Part shown: positions 54,674-64,000 of the stretch, in pieces
How positions within the stretch are numbered: the first letter of the stretch is position 1
How the letters are laid out: each line of letters opens with the position of its first letter
DNA from: Neoaquamicrobium sediminum
GTDB taxonomy: Bacteria > Pseudomonadota > Alphaproteobacteria > Rhizobiales > Rhizobiaceae
Reading direction: 5' to 3'
Length of the DNA stretch: 64,000 nt
Assembly (NCBI RefSeq): GCF_013240295.1
Contig: NZ_JABETK010000001.1
Coordinates: 124,001-188,000, forward strand
Notes under the pieces: model-generated
Database searches by the model: none
Seen by the model: only the letters and a program-made list of their open reading frames with translations
What the model was told of the DNA's origin: nothing
Translations under genes and position numbers: made by a program

Positions 54674-54903
54674 CTTGTTGAGGCCACCGAAAGCCGACCC
54701 TCGGGCCGTCAAAAACTTACGGTGTTGATTTTAAAGGGAAATTCCCTCGAAAATATTTTTGCGTGGTTTCGGTATCTATCGAGGTCGATTACCTCTCCAG
54801 ACCCGTTTTCGACCGCACGGATGGATCTCACTTCGAGCGAAGAAAGTACCGTCACGAAGCTCATAGCACAGTCTGCTCTGCGACGCGATCCGCCAGGGCA
54901 GCG

Positions 54904-56232
54904 TCATCCAAGCGCCAATCCTCCATCCGGCGACCAGATAACTACGTCACGCGGCCGCCCACGGAAAGGCTCTCCCAAGAGGGCCAGGCCGTCACGGAAA
55001 AGCGCATAGCGGTAAGGCTCGTCTGCGTCGGCCACGGCAGCGCGATCTCCCGCGGAGAGCGCAAACCCTGTTGGTTCGACGGTTGGTAGCCTCATCGTCG
55101 CTGGCAGCCGCCCCACTCCTCGGTCACGGATCGCATTGCTCAGCGCGTTCAGGAATTCGGCCCCCGCCTTCTCCTCGATCGCGAACCAGCCGAAATCAGA
55201 GCCAGTATGACCTGGTGGCGATAGCGGCGAGCGCCGCGCAAATCGCCACCAGCCATGATGATCGAAGAAATCTTCGATCCACCATGGCGGACCGTCTGGT
55301 CGCGAAAGCCACGGCGTCGCCGCCAGATAGGTCCGACCGGCATAGTCAAATCGAAGAAGCGGAACATCGGATCGCTCTGGAGGCGCGGAATCCGGCAAAC
55401 GAAGCCAGTCGATCCAATTCGTCACATGCGGTACGCCCATCAGCAGAAAGTTCGAACGATGAGTCGCCAATGCCATCGACGCAGGCGTACCTTCGGGTGC
55501 CTCGTCCGCCTGTTCGACGCCAATGGATGCGGTCCGTTTTCGCGGCTTGGAGATCCGCGTCTCCGATACGGCCAGGAAGCTCCCGGCTGTCGTCGGCTTT
55601 GACCCGAATGCAATCGAATAGCCGTGGATTACCTTTCCGAACGGCGACGGCTTCGCGACAAAGGGCTTTACCTGCTTGATGTACTTTTTCTTCGCCGCGT
55701 TCGCTATTTTTGCTGCGCTCGCATCTTTGGCGAACGAGCCGTGCGCCTCGGCGAGCACAACACCGTGGCCGGACGCGTTGCCGCCTTCGTAGATAAAATC
55801 CGCATGGGGATCGAGCGACGAGGACAGGCACGCCGCGTTCGCTCGCCATGCGTAGCCGAGGGCGTCCATGTAGAGGTGGGCAATGCCAGCGCCGACCTTG
55901 GCCGCAAACTGAGACCCGGCAGTATCCGCGAGAAATTTGAAATGAGATTCGAGCGCAAATGCCGATCCATCCTGGAGCAGCGTCTGCAATTCGATCAGAG
56001 CACTTTGCTGCAATCCGTCGAGCAGCGCGACCGGCGCATCATCCCAGGTCGTTGCCGTCCTCGCGATCGCGGCCGCCAACGCCGTCGGGTTGAAAAATAG
56101 GCTCGACTGGGCCGGCGGCGCCACGAAATGCGGAGAGACCGGGCTTGGTACGTGGCCGTGCTTCGTGTGCTTCGTCAAACCAATCAGCTTGGTCGACGTC
56201 CCCAGTCCGGCAGTCGATACAGGCCCGCTCAT
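54904..56232 (-). CDS. Unknown protein of the defence-type operon, possible nuclease-like fold
   Basis: 442 residues, not recognised. Starts MSGPVSTAGLGTSTKLIGLTKHTKHGH; middle part LDPHADFIYEGGN...VVLAEAHGSF (D145, E162, H164) resembles a PD-(D/E)xK nuclease core with His in place of Lys, followed by a basic stretch AAKKKYIKQVKPFVAKPSPFGK. The C-terminal half is Trp/Pro/Arg-rich (RPDGPPWWIEDFFDHHGWWRFARR). No signal peptide or membrane segment. The ATG overlaps the stop of a 42-codon ORF (ATGA), placing it last in the operon. The nuclease idea is tentative. Confidence 0.8.
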   Translation of the reverse strand: MSGPVSTAGLGTSTKLIGLTKHTKHGHVPSPVSPHFVAPPAQSSLFFNPTALAAAIARTATTWDDAPVALLDGLQQSALIELQTLLQDGSAFALESHFKFLADTAGSQFAAKVGAGIAHLYMDALGYAWRANAACLSSSLDPHADFIYEGGNASGHGVVLAEAHGSFAKDASAAKIANAAKKKYIKQVKPFVAKPSPFGKVIHGYSIAFGSKPTTAGSFLAVSETRISKPRKRTASIGVEQADEAPEGTPASMALATHRSNFLLMGVPHVTNWIDWLRLPDSAPPERSDVPLLRFDYAGRTYLAATPWLSRPDGPPWWIEDFFDHHGWWRFARRSPLSPPGHTGSDFGWFAIEEKAGAEFLNALSNAIRDRGVGRLPATMRLPTVEPTGFALSAGDRAAVADADEPYRYALFRDGLALLGEPFRGRPRDVVIWSPDGGLALG

Positions 56233-56357
56233 TCCTTGAACTCCGCAGCCTGCGGGGCGGTGCCGGCATGATTCAGCGGGCGCTCCAGCGCCTTCAGCAG
56301 ATCTTCGAAGTCCAACCCAGCCCCCTCATGCAGGCTCAGAGCACCTGCCGCCGTCAA
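56229..56357 (-). CDS. Small coupled ORF (42 aa) between HNH nuclease and unknown protein
   Basis: A TTG start overlaps the HNH stop (TTGA, 56357-56354) and the TGA stop overlaps the next ATG (ATGA, 56232-56229), so it exactly fills the only gap in the operon. Product reads LTAAGALSLHEGAGLDFEDL then LKALERPLNHAGTAPQAAEF-KE, acidic with one amphipathic helix (about 14-29). Could be a small regulatory or adaptor subunit, or merely a coupling leader. No homologue recognised. Confidence 0.45.
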   Translation of the reverse strand: MTAAGALSLHEGAGLDFEDLLKALERPLNHAGTAPQAAEFKE

Positions 56358-57130
56358 TTCCGGATCCAAACGTGGTTGCGATGATGGGCCAGGTAAGGCC
56401 GATGCTCGTCGCGCAACGGCAGCCTCGGCGCTTTATCTAAGGACAGGGCGTCAAGCGCAGCATCCTCCAAACGAGCAGAAGTCAAAACCAAACCGTCGTC
56501 ATCAAATGTCACCAGCCCGGCGTCGAATGCAGCGTCCCATAGGGCGGACAGAAGAAGTCCGTTATGCACGTCGAGTCGCTGCGCGTCAGTCGTGCAATCG
56601 GACCATGGGATCATGTGCGAGGCCCTCAGCAGCGAAGGACTCGAAATTCCACTCAACGGGCAGGTTCCGTTCCAGTATTCCATCAGGGCATCGCGAAAGA
56701 TGTTCTGCCCGATCCTGAATTTTTGTGCGCGTTCGCCTTCAGTCTCGCCGATTCCCGCGACAGCGTGTTCGTATTTCTCAAGGGGAAAGTTGGGCAAGCT
56801 AACTGACAGGCGGTACACAGCTTGGACCCCGGCATGCAACTCATCACGCGTGGCAAACATGAAGGCCCCTACGTGACCTTTGGCGCAAGGTGCCGCGGGT
56901 TGGGCGTCCAGCGCTCGCGCCACTCCCGGCAGCATCAAAGACAGAAAGAATGGACCGGTGCCGTTTACGGCGGCCAGTCCGATCTCCCCTGGCGCACTGG
57001 CCGACCGGAAAAAGATCCATCCACCAGCCTCTTCAGGGCCAATACGGTATCCATGCTCGTTCGCAGCATCGCGCAGCTCAGAAAGAAGGAGGAAGGGATA
57101 AGCCGGTAGACGTCCTTCGGTGCTGCTCAT
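56354..57130 (-). CDS. HNH endonuclease (HNH_2 type)
   Basis: 258 residues. The C-terminal HNH_2 core has ASHMIPWSDCTTDAQRLDVHNGLLLSALWDAAFDAGLVTFDDDG, with H172 and H189-N190 as metal/catalytic residues, and a preceding Cys (NGTCPLSG) at the usual place. The N-terminal 140 residues are a separate, unrecognised domain (RLPAYPFLLLSELRDAANEHGY). Overlaps the ATPase stop by four bases. Nuclease effector candidate of the operon; the ATPase + HNH order recalls Septu (PtuA/PtuB), though lengths and sequence differ. Confidence 0.88.
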   Translation of the reverse strand: MSSTEGRLPAYPFLLLSELRDAANEHGYRIGPEEAGGWIFFRSASAPGEIGLAAVNGTGPFFLSLMLPGVARALDAQPAAPCAKGHVGAFMFATRDELHAGVQAVYRLSVSLPNFPLEKYEHAVAGIGETEGERAQKFRIGQNIFRDALMEYWNGTCPLSGISSPSLLRASHMIPWSDCTTDAQRLDVHNGLLLSALWDAAFDAGLVTFDDDGLVLTSARLEDAALDALSLDKAPRLPLRDEHRPYLAHHRNHVWIRN

Positions 57131-59109
57131 AGGTCAACCCCGAGCAAGCGCTGTGTGGGTGGATCGCCATGCAATTTTAGCTGCAGGTAGGGACGTTCCC
57201 TGAACTCGGTTGGAGGTGCCGTGGTTGTCGTTACGATGTACTGAAACAGTGGCTTTCCGCCGACGCGCTCCAAATCCTGAACTATATCGAAGAGCCGTCC
57301 ATAAATTGACAAACCAAGATCGGCCTCACGTGGGCTATCGTGAAGCAGAAATGACGGCACACGTGTCGCGCCTTCGATGCTCACGCACATCGCAGCGAGG
57401 TCGAAAGCCAGAACCTTGAGAGAGTCGATCGCGGCTGTCCTGCGGTCGCCGCCCATGTCTACCGACAGATCAAGCCCGTTCCCGCTAAGGGTGATCCGGC
57501 CCTTTGCATCGTGGCCGACCAACCGGCGGACGATCGGGTCGAACTTCTCGCTCATGCGTCCGAAAACCCGGGCCTGTTTGTCACGAAAGGCGCCCAGCCG
57601 TTCTCTCTCAGTCTCTAGTTTTGTGCCCAATTCGCGCAGACGCTTTATACCCGCCTCCTGCGTTTCGAAGAGTTCTACAAGGCGCTCAACATCGTCTTGG
57701 AGCCTGCGGGCGGAGTACCAAGTGGACTCTCGGGCATCCCGCGTCTTCTCGATGTTCGCGACGTGATCGACGGATCGATCGAAGTGCTGCTTGGCCAGAG
57801 CAATCTGGGGCAAGAGCTTCGTCTGCTCTTGCCGCAGATCCTCAACTCGTTTCGCTTGGGAGTCGTGATCAGCTTGTCGTTGATTCCAACGCTGCCGGCA
57901 GGCGTCGGCATCAGGAATTTTGTGCGAGAGCTTGCAGCCCTCTGCCAGAGCGCGGTCGATGGGGACTTCGCATATCGGGCAGACCGGGCTTTCAGCCTCG
58001 ACTTTCGAATAGGAAAGCCCCGGCAATTCCCCGCGTATCATCGCCAATGTGCGTTCTTCAGCGGGGATTAGGGCTCCAATACGGATACGTTCCCCTTCGA
58101 GGCGCGCCCATTCATTTCTCGCGGCCTCTCGTTGCTCGCGGGCTGCGGCGAGTTCAACGTCGCCGCCAGTCGGAATCTTACTTGCCGACGCCAAGCGTGT
58201 GCTGGCGGACCTGCGCATGAGGTCGATCAGCAACGGCATCTCTGGAAGCGACTGCCCCTCAAGGTCGAGCCCCGTAACGAGCCGTGTTTGCGTACGTTCG
58301 ATTTCCCACCGGCGATGGCCAATCTCTTGATCCAGGACACGGCGCTCCTCGCTGAGGCTGTTCACTTCACCACGCGTGGCCTGTTCCTCAGGCGTGATCG
58401 CCATCAGAAACGAACGGAGCGCCTCAAGCCTTGGTCCCTTCTCCTGTCCGCTCGCGGGCATCGGTGAATCAGAGTCCGAGGACGGCGACCGCCAGTCCAG
58501 GACATCGTCAAATCGACACTCTTGGTCCCGCGTGAGCCAGGCGAGCGCGATCGGCCAAATTGGCCCGTTCGCTTGAGGGCGAACCAATTGGGCAAGCGCG
58601 GTGGTGATGATTTGCTGATCGACCGCCTCGACGAACGGCTCCATTCCCGTTGAAGCGCCCTCACCAGCGGCGATCTCGTCGAGATTTCCGCCCGGTACAG
58701 CCATATGTCGCCGACGCACGCCTAGTGGGCGAACGATCGCCCAGCAGATTCCGTCTAGTATGACTTCGGCACCCACGATGCCGTTCAGGAATGCCGTGCC
58801 AATCCGATCACGCTGAGGCTCCGTGGCGAAGCGATCCTCACCAAGGCAATACCGGATAAGCCGGCAAAAAAGCGTTTTGCCGCTACCATGCCCGACAGCA
58901 TTTGTTTGACCTACGGAAGCGGCATCATCTGCTCCGTCGGGTGACCATACGATGTTCAGGCCCGGACGAAGCTCGATGTCCCGTACCTTCTCCCCACCGG
59001 GCTCCTTCCACACGACAAGACGTCGAACCCAAAGCCGCGGCCCTTCCAGCCCTTCAGCGGGCGTTACCGTCAGAACCTGCGGGGTGAGAAGGTCAGGCTG
59101 CTGTGGCAT
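57127..59109 (-). CDS. SMC/Rad50-like ATPase with CxxC hook
   Basis: 660 residues. Walker A variant VGHGSGKTLF (residues 72-79) after the N-terminal strand-rich start; long charged helical region about 240-560, broken at 377-396 by CPICEVPIDRALAEGCKLSH, a zinc-hook-like CxxC; C-terminal Walker B LLHDSPREADLGLSIYGRLFDIV and a following FQYIVTTTTAP sensor segment. Typical of DUF2326/ABC-3C-like ATPases and of Rad50-type DNA-end sensors. Coupled to the HNH gene (ATGA), overlaps the methyltransferase gene by 17 bases. Probably senses or loads on foreign DNA and licenses the nuclease. Confidence 0.85.
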   Translation of the reverse strand: MPQQPDLLTPQVLTVTPAEGLEGPRLWVRRLVVWKEPGGEKVRDIELRPGLNIVWSPDGADDAASVGQTNAVGHGSGKTLFCRLIRYCLGEDRFATEPQRDRIGTAFLNGIVGAEVILDGICWAIVRPLGVRRRHMAVPGGNLDEIAAGEGASTGMEPFVEAVDQQIITTALAQLVRPQANGPIWPIALAWLTRDQECRFDDVLDWRSPSSDSDSPMPASGQEKGPRLEALRSFLMAITPEEQATRGEVNSLSEERRVLDQEIGHRRWEIERTQTRLVTGLDLEGQSLPEMPLLIDLMRRSASTRLASASKIPTGGDVELAAAREQREAARNEWARLEGERIRIGALIPAEERTLAMIRGELPGLSYSKVEAESPVCPICEVPIDRALAEGCKLSHKIPDADACRQRWNQRQADHDSQAKRVEDLRQEQTKLLPQIALAKQHFDRSVDHVANIEKTRDARESTWYSARRLQDDVERLVELFETQEAGIKRLRELGTKLETERERLGAFRDKQARVFGRMSEKFDPIVRRLVGHDAKGRITLSGNGLDLSVDMGGDRRTAAIDSLKVLAFDLAAMCVSIEGATRVPSFLLHDSPREADLGLSIYGRLFDIVQDLERVGGKPLFQYIVTTTTAPPTEFRERPYLQLKLHGDPPTQRLLGVDL

Positions 59110-62100
59110 TGATCACCCACTGCTGAATGTCAGCGGGCAGCGAATCCACCGCCACGTCTAGATTGATGTTCTCCAGTGCGCCGAAAACGAAGACGGCGCG
59201 GCCATCGGGCCAACCCGAGGTGTCAATCACCTCGAGTCCTGCTCCGGGCGCCCAGGTAGCGTCATTAAGATTTTCGACTAACCTGCCGTTGCCGCGGTGA
59301 TTTCGAAGAGCAGCGCCCCACGCCGTGTTGTTCCTCGCGACGAATGTAGCGACATTGCCGGCAAGAGGATCGGCCTCCGTTCCCACCAAGCGACGCCATT
59401 CTGCCACCTTGGCGGACGGTAGGAGCGGAGTAAGTAGGCGTGGTTCTAGGACGAAGGCGGCGGCCAAACGGATCTCGGGGATCGGCTTCGGTCCAGCGAT
59501 TGTCTTGAGAATCGCAGCTAGGACGGCACCAGTGTCACCGGGCTGTGCTTGCGTTGGGCGAGCCAAGGCACCATCCGACCGGAGATGATCACTGACGGCT
59601 GCGGGAGTGACTTGCACCACAGCAAGCCGCTCCCAAGCACTTAATATCAGCTTCTGAGTTCTGTATTCATTAAATTCCCGAATCTCGCGGTTGCGTAGCG
59701 CCTTAAACGTCTCAATATCGCTTTCCGCACCAAGGACATTAGTGGGATCAAGGATATACAGCATCTCTTGCTTGCTCAAGCCATACACATCACGAGCAAC
59801 AAGAACATCAATCTCAGCAGCGATTTCCGCGCGCCGATCAGGATCCTCTTCGACTTTGACCGAACTTAAAACCACTTGCTGCTGCACTGCTGCCTGTCGC
59901 AGCTCTTCCATTTCATCACCGACTGCGCAAAGCTGGTAGACACGCTTGACGAGTTCCTGGGCGACAGGCAGGGTTTTGGCATTTCGTGGGAATGGAAGAC
60001 TGTCCAAGATCGTGTAGGACATCTTCAATGAGACCTTCTTGCGGACTACAAAGTCCATGGCCAGCGAATTTGCGATTGCCAGCCACAAGAGTAGGTCATC
60101 TATTTCGGTTCCGAAAGTTATCGTCGGCACTTTGTCGCCGCAGATCGTATTCGGAGGAACCAGCGCAGCTATCAGGCTTCTCGAATTAGTCGGGCTGGCG
60201 ACATCACAGAAACCAATCCTGTATTCGTCGATCCGTCCAATGAGCTTGTCCGGAACTTTTGCAGGGAGGACGCGCCATTGTGGTTGGATGCTCTTGCCAG
60301 GCGTGCCGAAAGGGAAATCCGGCCAATCAGCCGATCGGCCGCGCCCCGCCGAGTATCCCTTGGCTCGGTAGTCGTAGGCATCGATCATACGCCCCTCGAA
60401 GACAGGAAAGCCGTCAGACCCTTCGGAAAACAATCCCCGGTCAGTGCCCATGTCCACTTCACGCATATAAAATCGCTGAGGAACCCCATCGATTTGCTCA
60501 CCAAATTTCGGATAGCGAGCGTACATCTTCCTGCAGATGTCTATGTCTTCTTGTGCGGCAAATTCCATCACAGCCCGAGCATCTGGCGAAAATTCGATGA
60601 CCAGATCAGTTGGGATGCTGAGCACTCGTCCTGCCGAGAAGTCGACTAGTTTCTCCAAAGTATTGACTCTGAACGCGGCACCAAATTGTTCAGTCCGACC
60701 ATCTCGCCATGCAACGTACATGCAAAACTTGGTACGCGTGTCGATCGAAGGAAACCAGATTCCTTTGGTGTTCTCGAAGCCCGCCAGCTTCTCCAATCGG
60801 CGCTGATCGAAGATCTCGCCACGGATCGCCGTTGCATTGGCGCCGTTGTAAAGCCCCTCGGGCACAAACTGCGCGGCCACCTGTCCCGGACGCGTTAAGG
60901 CGAGCGCAGTTTCAACGAACATGCGGTAGACGTTGAAATCGCCCTTGCCGAGATTACCCGGAGCGAAAAGACGATACCGCCCACTCGACTTCATGAAATG
61001 CACTGCCGCGTAAAGATCGCGGCAATGCTCGTCCCATCTGTCGGAGATTGAAGCGTCCTCTAGAAGATGGTCGATCGCTGCTCTCTGATCCGGAGGCGAC
61101 ATAAACCGCACCTGAGGATCGTATGACGCAAAGAATTCCTTGTTGTCGGGGCTCATCGTCTCCCAGGGAGGATTCCCGAGAACGACGTCGAAGCCACCAC
61201 GCCCCATTACGTCCGCGAAAGCGATGGGCCAATGAAAGAAGCGATAATGAGCCGCCAAATCGGCAACCGCGCCGGAGAGCGGCCCAAATGGCTCGTGTCC
61301 GCGCAGGAGTTGCCATACGGCACCCGATGTTGCGACCGTTTCGGCGCCACGTCGCGGCAGGCCATCGGGGCCTGCATATTGCCCACCCATGATTTTTAAA
61401 GTGAAGAAGGCTGAGGTCCAGAGATCACAGGCACGCTCCACCGTCCAAGCAGCCGCGCCGTGGCTCATAAGCTCGTCAAAACGAGACCGCTTCTGTGCGA
61501 TTTGATCAAGGGTGTCTTCGGGCATGTCGGCTAGCGCGACAAGATCGCGGGCCAGGTCCCGTTGGCGATTGAAACCGAAGCCACTTTCAATCCGGTCACG
61601 CTCGGCCTGCTCGCGACGGTTCTTAGCCTTGTAGTGATTCACTACTTCCCGATCATCACCATTCAGTGGCTTATAGGCGTCGTCGGGAATCCCGTCTTTC
61701 AGCACGGAGAGATCGAAGACCCCTACGAGGCTATCGCCACATCGAATGTGGCTGTCGAGGAAAGTCAGCGGCTTGCCCGGTTCGACCGCCTCGATCCACA
61801 TCGCCACTTTTGCCAGTTCGACGGCCATGGGATTGCGATCGACGCCATAAATACAACGGCGCGCGATATCGCGCATCGCAGCGGGATAATCTGGCGCCTC
61901 ACTATCTCGTAACAGCGCCACACGCGTTGCCATCCTTCGCGCAGCGCCAAGAAGGAAATGGCCAGAGCCACAGGCGGGATCGATTACGGAGAGCTTGAGG
62001 ATCGCGTCAGCACCGCCTTCAGCCTCAGCCCGTGCGAGCACCGGATCGAGCGCATTGTCGAGCAGGGTTTGAACTAAATTGTCTGGCGTATAGTAGCTGC

Positions 62101-63487
62101 CGCTGATCTTGCGTGCATTTCCGCGCGCCTCATTGCCGCCCGAAAAGCAGAAACGCCGGCCATTTTCTTCACGCGTGGGTACAAGTTCGAGCAAACCTTC
62201 GTAGACTGAACCCAATTCTTCCGTGGCCATATCACGCCAGTTGATACGGACACGGCGCCCATCCTCGATCAACCAGCTTAAATGGAAGACCGCGCGCAGA
62301 AATGCCCTGTTAGGCAGCCTCGCCTCATCGAGATCGGGTGTCTGGCCTCGCGCGAACAGGCTTCCAAGCGGCGGCAACCCCAAGAGCTTTTCGCCGCGCT
62401 CCAACCCCCGAAAAACGATCTTGGCTCCTTCCCAAGCATCAAGATGATGGTCGTGCGCGGATCGGCGGGCCGAGCGCTCACGCATGTGGCCGAAGCCGTA
62501 GGCTGAGGCATAGAGGTCGCGTGATATTGCTGATGCATCAGGTCCGTGCAGAAGATTGCGGTCCTCCGATACAGCTAGGAAGATCAGCCTGTAGACGATG
62601 CGCAGAAGCTGCTCGAACCACCCTTGGACGCTGAGCCGATTCTCATCTAGCTTTGCCCGAAAGTCTGGATTCGCGTCTAAAAACCCCTGCCCAAGCGCGA
62701 GAAGCGCCTCTTCAACGCTCTCCCCGAGCCGCTCACGCGCCGCTGTGCCGGCTCTCAGTCCGGCCTCACGCCACCGTTCCAGAGCACAATCGTTAGCAGG
62801 CGCGTTCTCACCGCCAAAGCGTGTGGCATGGATCAGCAGCCATGTCGCAGTGAAGTCAGCGAACATCTCGTCGCGGAATATCGCCCCGAGATCAGCTTCA
62901 ATATAAGCTGGGCGTGTAAAACTGGCATTGTCCCGCATTAGGCGGACACGATCACCGGCGAAGACCATTCCCCACAAGAAATCGGGATTGGCGTTTAGCC
63001 AGTCTTGAAGCAGTACGCTGGGCGAACGCCGTGGGATGGTCCCGTCGTGGCCATCACCTAGCTGCGGAAGCGCCTTGGTGAACGCCTCACCATCCGACAC
63101 CGCTGCCGCAACCACGACAGGTACGCGCCCGCTCTTGGCCTCAAGGGTTACGTGAAAAGTGTGCCCATCCCTGCGATGAACGTGTGGACCGTGGAGTGCC
63201 TCAAATCCGAAAGCCTCCTCAAGCAGGCTTTTTGCGAACGCGGTGGTCTGACTCACATTAGGCGCCGCCAACTTGGCATAGGCCTGCCAGTGGGCCTGGC
63301 CGATCCTGAAATAGCGGGTGATTTCGTCCCGCAGATTTGTCCCCTTCGGGCAACCATAAGCGGCGGCGGCCTTCTGATCCGGCGTGGTAGCGGCGATCGC
63401 CGCCACCTGATCCGGCGAAATGAGTCCGCCCTCGATTGAGATGGCGGTGAACCCGATGTCGGCGACACGTTTGAGATGGCGGGCCAT
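59093..63487 (-). CDS. Large N6-adenine DNA methyltransferase (Eco57I/DrmMI-like)
   Basis: 1464 residues. The methyltransferase core is central: AdoMet motif [16 protein letters not shown] (503-518), [30 protein letters not shown], and catalytic NPPW (772-775) in [11 protein letters not shown]. The N-terminal 450 residues contain an Eco57I-type head ([57 protein letters not shown]); target-recognition and coiled regions follow to the end. No PD-(D/E)xK nuclease motif is obvious. The size and the upstream helicase resemble DISARM class 1 (DrmMI with DrmD). Start ATG 63487 shares TAATG with the helicase stop. Confidence 0.88.
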   Translation of the reverse strand: MARHLKRVADIGFTAISIEGGLISPDQVAAIAATTPDQKAAAAYGCPKGTNLRDEITRYFRIGQAHWQAYAKLAAPNVSQTTAFAKSLLEEAFGFEALHGPHVHRRDGHTFHVTLEAKSGRVPVVVAAAVSDGEAFTKALPQLGDGHDGTIPRRSPSVLLQDWLNANPDFLWGMVFAGDRVRLMRDNASFTRPAYIEADLGAIFRDEMFADFTATWLLIHATRFGGENAPANDCALERWREAGLRAGTAARERLGESVEEALLALGQGFLDANPDFRAKLDENRLSVQGWFEQLLRIVYRLIFLAVSEDRNLLHGPDASAISRDLYASAYGFGHMRERSARRSAHDHHLDAWEGAKIVFRGLERGEKLLGLPPLGSLFARGQTPDLDEARLPNRAFLRAVFHLSWLIEDGRRVRINWRDMATEELGSVYEGLLELVPTREENGRRFCFSGGNEARGNARKISGSYYTPDNLVQTLLDNALDPVLARAEAEGGADAILKLSVIDPACGSGHFLLGAARRMATRVALLRDSEAPDYPAAMRDIARRCIYGVDRNPMAVELAKVAMWIEAVEPGKPLTFLDSHIRCGDSLVGVFDLSVLKDGIPDDAYKPLNGDDREVVNHYKAKNRREQAERDRIESGFGFNRQRDLARDLVALADMPEDTLDQIAQKRSRFDELMSHGAAAWTVERACDLWTSAFFTLKIMGGQYAGPDGLPRRGAETVATSGAVWQLLRGHEPFGPLSGAVADLAAHYRFFHWPIAFADVMGRGGFDVVLGNPPWETMSPDNKEFFASYDPQVRFMSPPDQRAAIDHLLEDASISDRWDEHCRDLYAAVHFMKSSGRYRLFAPGNLGKGDFNVYRMFVETALALTRPGQVAAQFVPEGLYNGANATAIRGEIFDQRRLEKLAGFENTKGIWFPSIDTRTKFCMYVAWRDGRTEQFGAAFRVNTLEKLVDFSAGRVLSIPTDLVIEFSPDARAVMEFAAQEDIDICRKMYARYPKFGEQIDGVPQRFYMREVDMGTDRGLFSEGSDGFPVFEGRMIDAYDYRAKGYSAGRGRSADWPDFPFGTPGKSIQPQWRVLPAKVPDKLIGRIDEYRIGFCDVASPTNSRSLIAALVPPNTICGDKVPTITFGTEIDDLLLWLAIANSLAMDFVVRKKVSLKMSYTILDSLPFPRNAKTLPVAQELVKRVYQLCAVGDEMEELRQAAVQQQVVLSSVKVEEDPDRRAEIAAEIDVLVARDVYGLSKQEMLYILDPTNVLGAESDIETFKALRNREIREFNEYRTQKLILSAWERLAVVQVTPAAVSDHLRSDGALARPTQAQPGDTGAVLAAILKTIAGPKPIPEIRLAAAFVLEPRLLTPLLPSAKVAEWRRLVGTEADPLAGNVATFVARNNTAWGAALRNHRGNGRLVENLNDATWAPGAGLEVIDTSGWPDGRAVFVFGALENINLDVAVDSLPADIQQWVINATAA

Positions 63488-64000
63488 TATTCGCCCTCCG
63501 GAAGGAGGACATAGAGACCTATGACGTCCGCTGGCAAAACAGGAACGACCTCGACCGTCGCCCCGCCGCGCGCGGCTTCCGTCAGCCGAAGATGGTCGGC
63601 AGAAAGCGCAGCTCCGCGTTCCGCTGCGAAGGCCTCTATCGCAGGTTGGTAGCTCGCCAGTCGTTCATGAGCTCTCTGGAGCTGACGCGCGGCAGCGAGT
63701 TCATCGAGATTTCCTGCTGCTTCGGCCTCGAGAAGCTCAAGGGCAGAATGTCCTTCGAGAAACGACGCTGGGGCTATTCCGCCGAATGCGATTCCCGTCG
63801 CTTCCTCAGCCAGCAACAGGCGGTTTGTGCGGCCGCTGGTGATGAGCTTGAAGCGAAGCCGTAAAAGCATCAGCGTCGTCATCTGAGCGACGGCTCGCGT
63901 GCGCCAGGCGCCGCACCGGCCAAGGGGACGGAATGCTGCCCCTTCCGGATCTAGCGCCCCCTCCGCCAAACTTTCTGCCAGACTTGCAACCAGGGGATGG
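63487..64000 (-). CDS. C-terminus of a large protein, probably DrmD-like SNF2 helicase (truncated by window edge)
   Basis: Open frame from base 3999 of the last kilobase to TAA 63489-63487, about 170 residues; the 5' part is outside. It reads HPLVASLAESLAEGALDPEG, RCGAWRTRAVAQMTTLMLLRLRFKLITSGR, LLLAEEATGIAF, and ends VVPVLPADVIGLYVLLPEGE. This wording recalls the tails of SNF2-type helicases found next to such methyltransferases; no helicase motif itself is in the window. First visible gene of the operon. Confidence 0.6.
   Translation of the reverse strand, partial: HPLVASLAESLAEGALDPEGAAFRPLGRCGAWRTRAVAQMTTLMLLRLRFKLITSGRTNRLLLAEEATGIAFGGIAPASFLEGHSALELLEAEAAGNLDELAAARQLQRAHERLASYQPAIEAFAAERGAALSADHLRLTEAARGGATVEVVPVLPADVIGLYVLLPEGE

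Larger units (their letters stand above)
54481..54903. other. Gene-free junction between the TRAP operon and the defence-type operon
   Basis: This 423-base stretch between convergent operons has no credible ORF. It holds a hairpin after the TRAP operon (54498-54523), a guaA-3'-end-like sequence (54617-54640), a strong intrinsic terminator (54641-54673), and an AT-richer patch around 54715-54770 containing AGGGAA-A-TTCCCT (54735-54747). The shift in base composition marks the left edge of the putative island. Confidence 0.7.

Noticed and set aside
54735..54747. AGGGAA-A-TTCCCT palindrome resembling the AroM-locus operator
   Set aside because: Only the GGGA/TCCC arms match; it lacks the TAGGGG and GCTAGCTT parts and lies between convergent operons with no start codon nearby.
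54722..55089. Short plus-strand ORFs at the island edge
   Set aside because: No ribosome site, no domain, and they run antisense into the end of the 442-aa gene.

Overview
The window looks like a chromosomal accessory and catabolic region of a GC-rich alphaproteobacterium, most likely Hyphomicrobiales (Mesorhizobium/Phyllobacteriaceae-like). The clues are two Ku genes beside a three-domain LigD, EcfG-type general-stress promoters, many TRAP and ABC uptake operons each with its own regulator, and the codon use. I found no rRNA, tRNA, CRISPR array, ribosomal or other core genes. Taxonomy is inference.

Layout. (1) 1-1.8 kb: tail of a homoprotocatechuate (4-hydroxyphenylacetate) operon with an FAH-family hydrolase, hydratase HpaH and regulator HpaR. 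(2) 1.9-9.4 kb: hexuronate/aldonate locus with uxuB-uxuA, a GntR regulator, a DctPQM TRAP transporter and an MDR polyol/aldonate 5-dehydrogenase, consistent with L-gulonate/L-idonate or fructuronate use. (3) 9.4-19.2 kb: HyuA-like hydantoinase/oxoprolinase plus DUF917, divergent from an AroM-LuxR fusion regulator, a stand-alone AroM and a peptide-type ABC transporter. (4) 19.3-25.7 kb: a non-homologous end-joining stress island (ku, ligD, ku, SDR, topoisomerase IB) with three EcfG-like promoters. (5) 25.7-36 kb: a long minus-strand operon (NitT/TauT-type ABC transporter, FAD oxidoreductase, CaiB, enoyl-CoA hydratase, ferredoxin, DapA-family aldolase, aldehyde dehydrogenase, dCMP deaminase-like) divergent from a LysR regulator. 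(6) 36-46.5 kb: PNPOx-like protein, DSD1-like PLP enzyme, and a ROK-regulated sugar ABC operon with a BadF/GlcNAc-kinase-like protein, an SIS protein and a nucleoside hydrolase. (7) 46.5-54.5 kb: FGGY kinase plus two flavoproteins resembling a glycerol-3-phosphate oxidation module, divergent from a DeoR regulator and a second TRAP transporter. (8) 54.6-64 kb: a compact minus-strand defence-type operon entering from the right edge: helicase C-terminus, large adenine methyltransferase, Rad50-like ATPase, HNH nuclease, a 42-codon ORF and an unknown protein. A guaA-3'-end-like attachment sequence lies at its left border.

Two points matter when using this annotation. First, eight genes are broken by twelve small indels. 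Most are one-base losses, often in homopolymers and spread over unrelated operons, so I read them mainly as sequence errors in intact genes; I give the full reconstructed extents and type them as pseudogene. Second, the most original observations are the AroM-LuxR fusion, in which both candidate catalytic cysteines became serine and whose locus carries a duplicated two-part promoter element, and the right-hand defence operon, whose gene combination matches no described system I can name with certainty.
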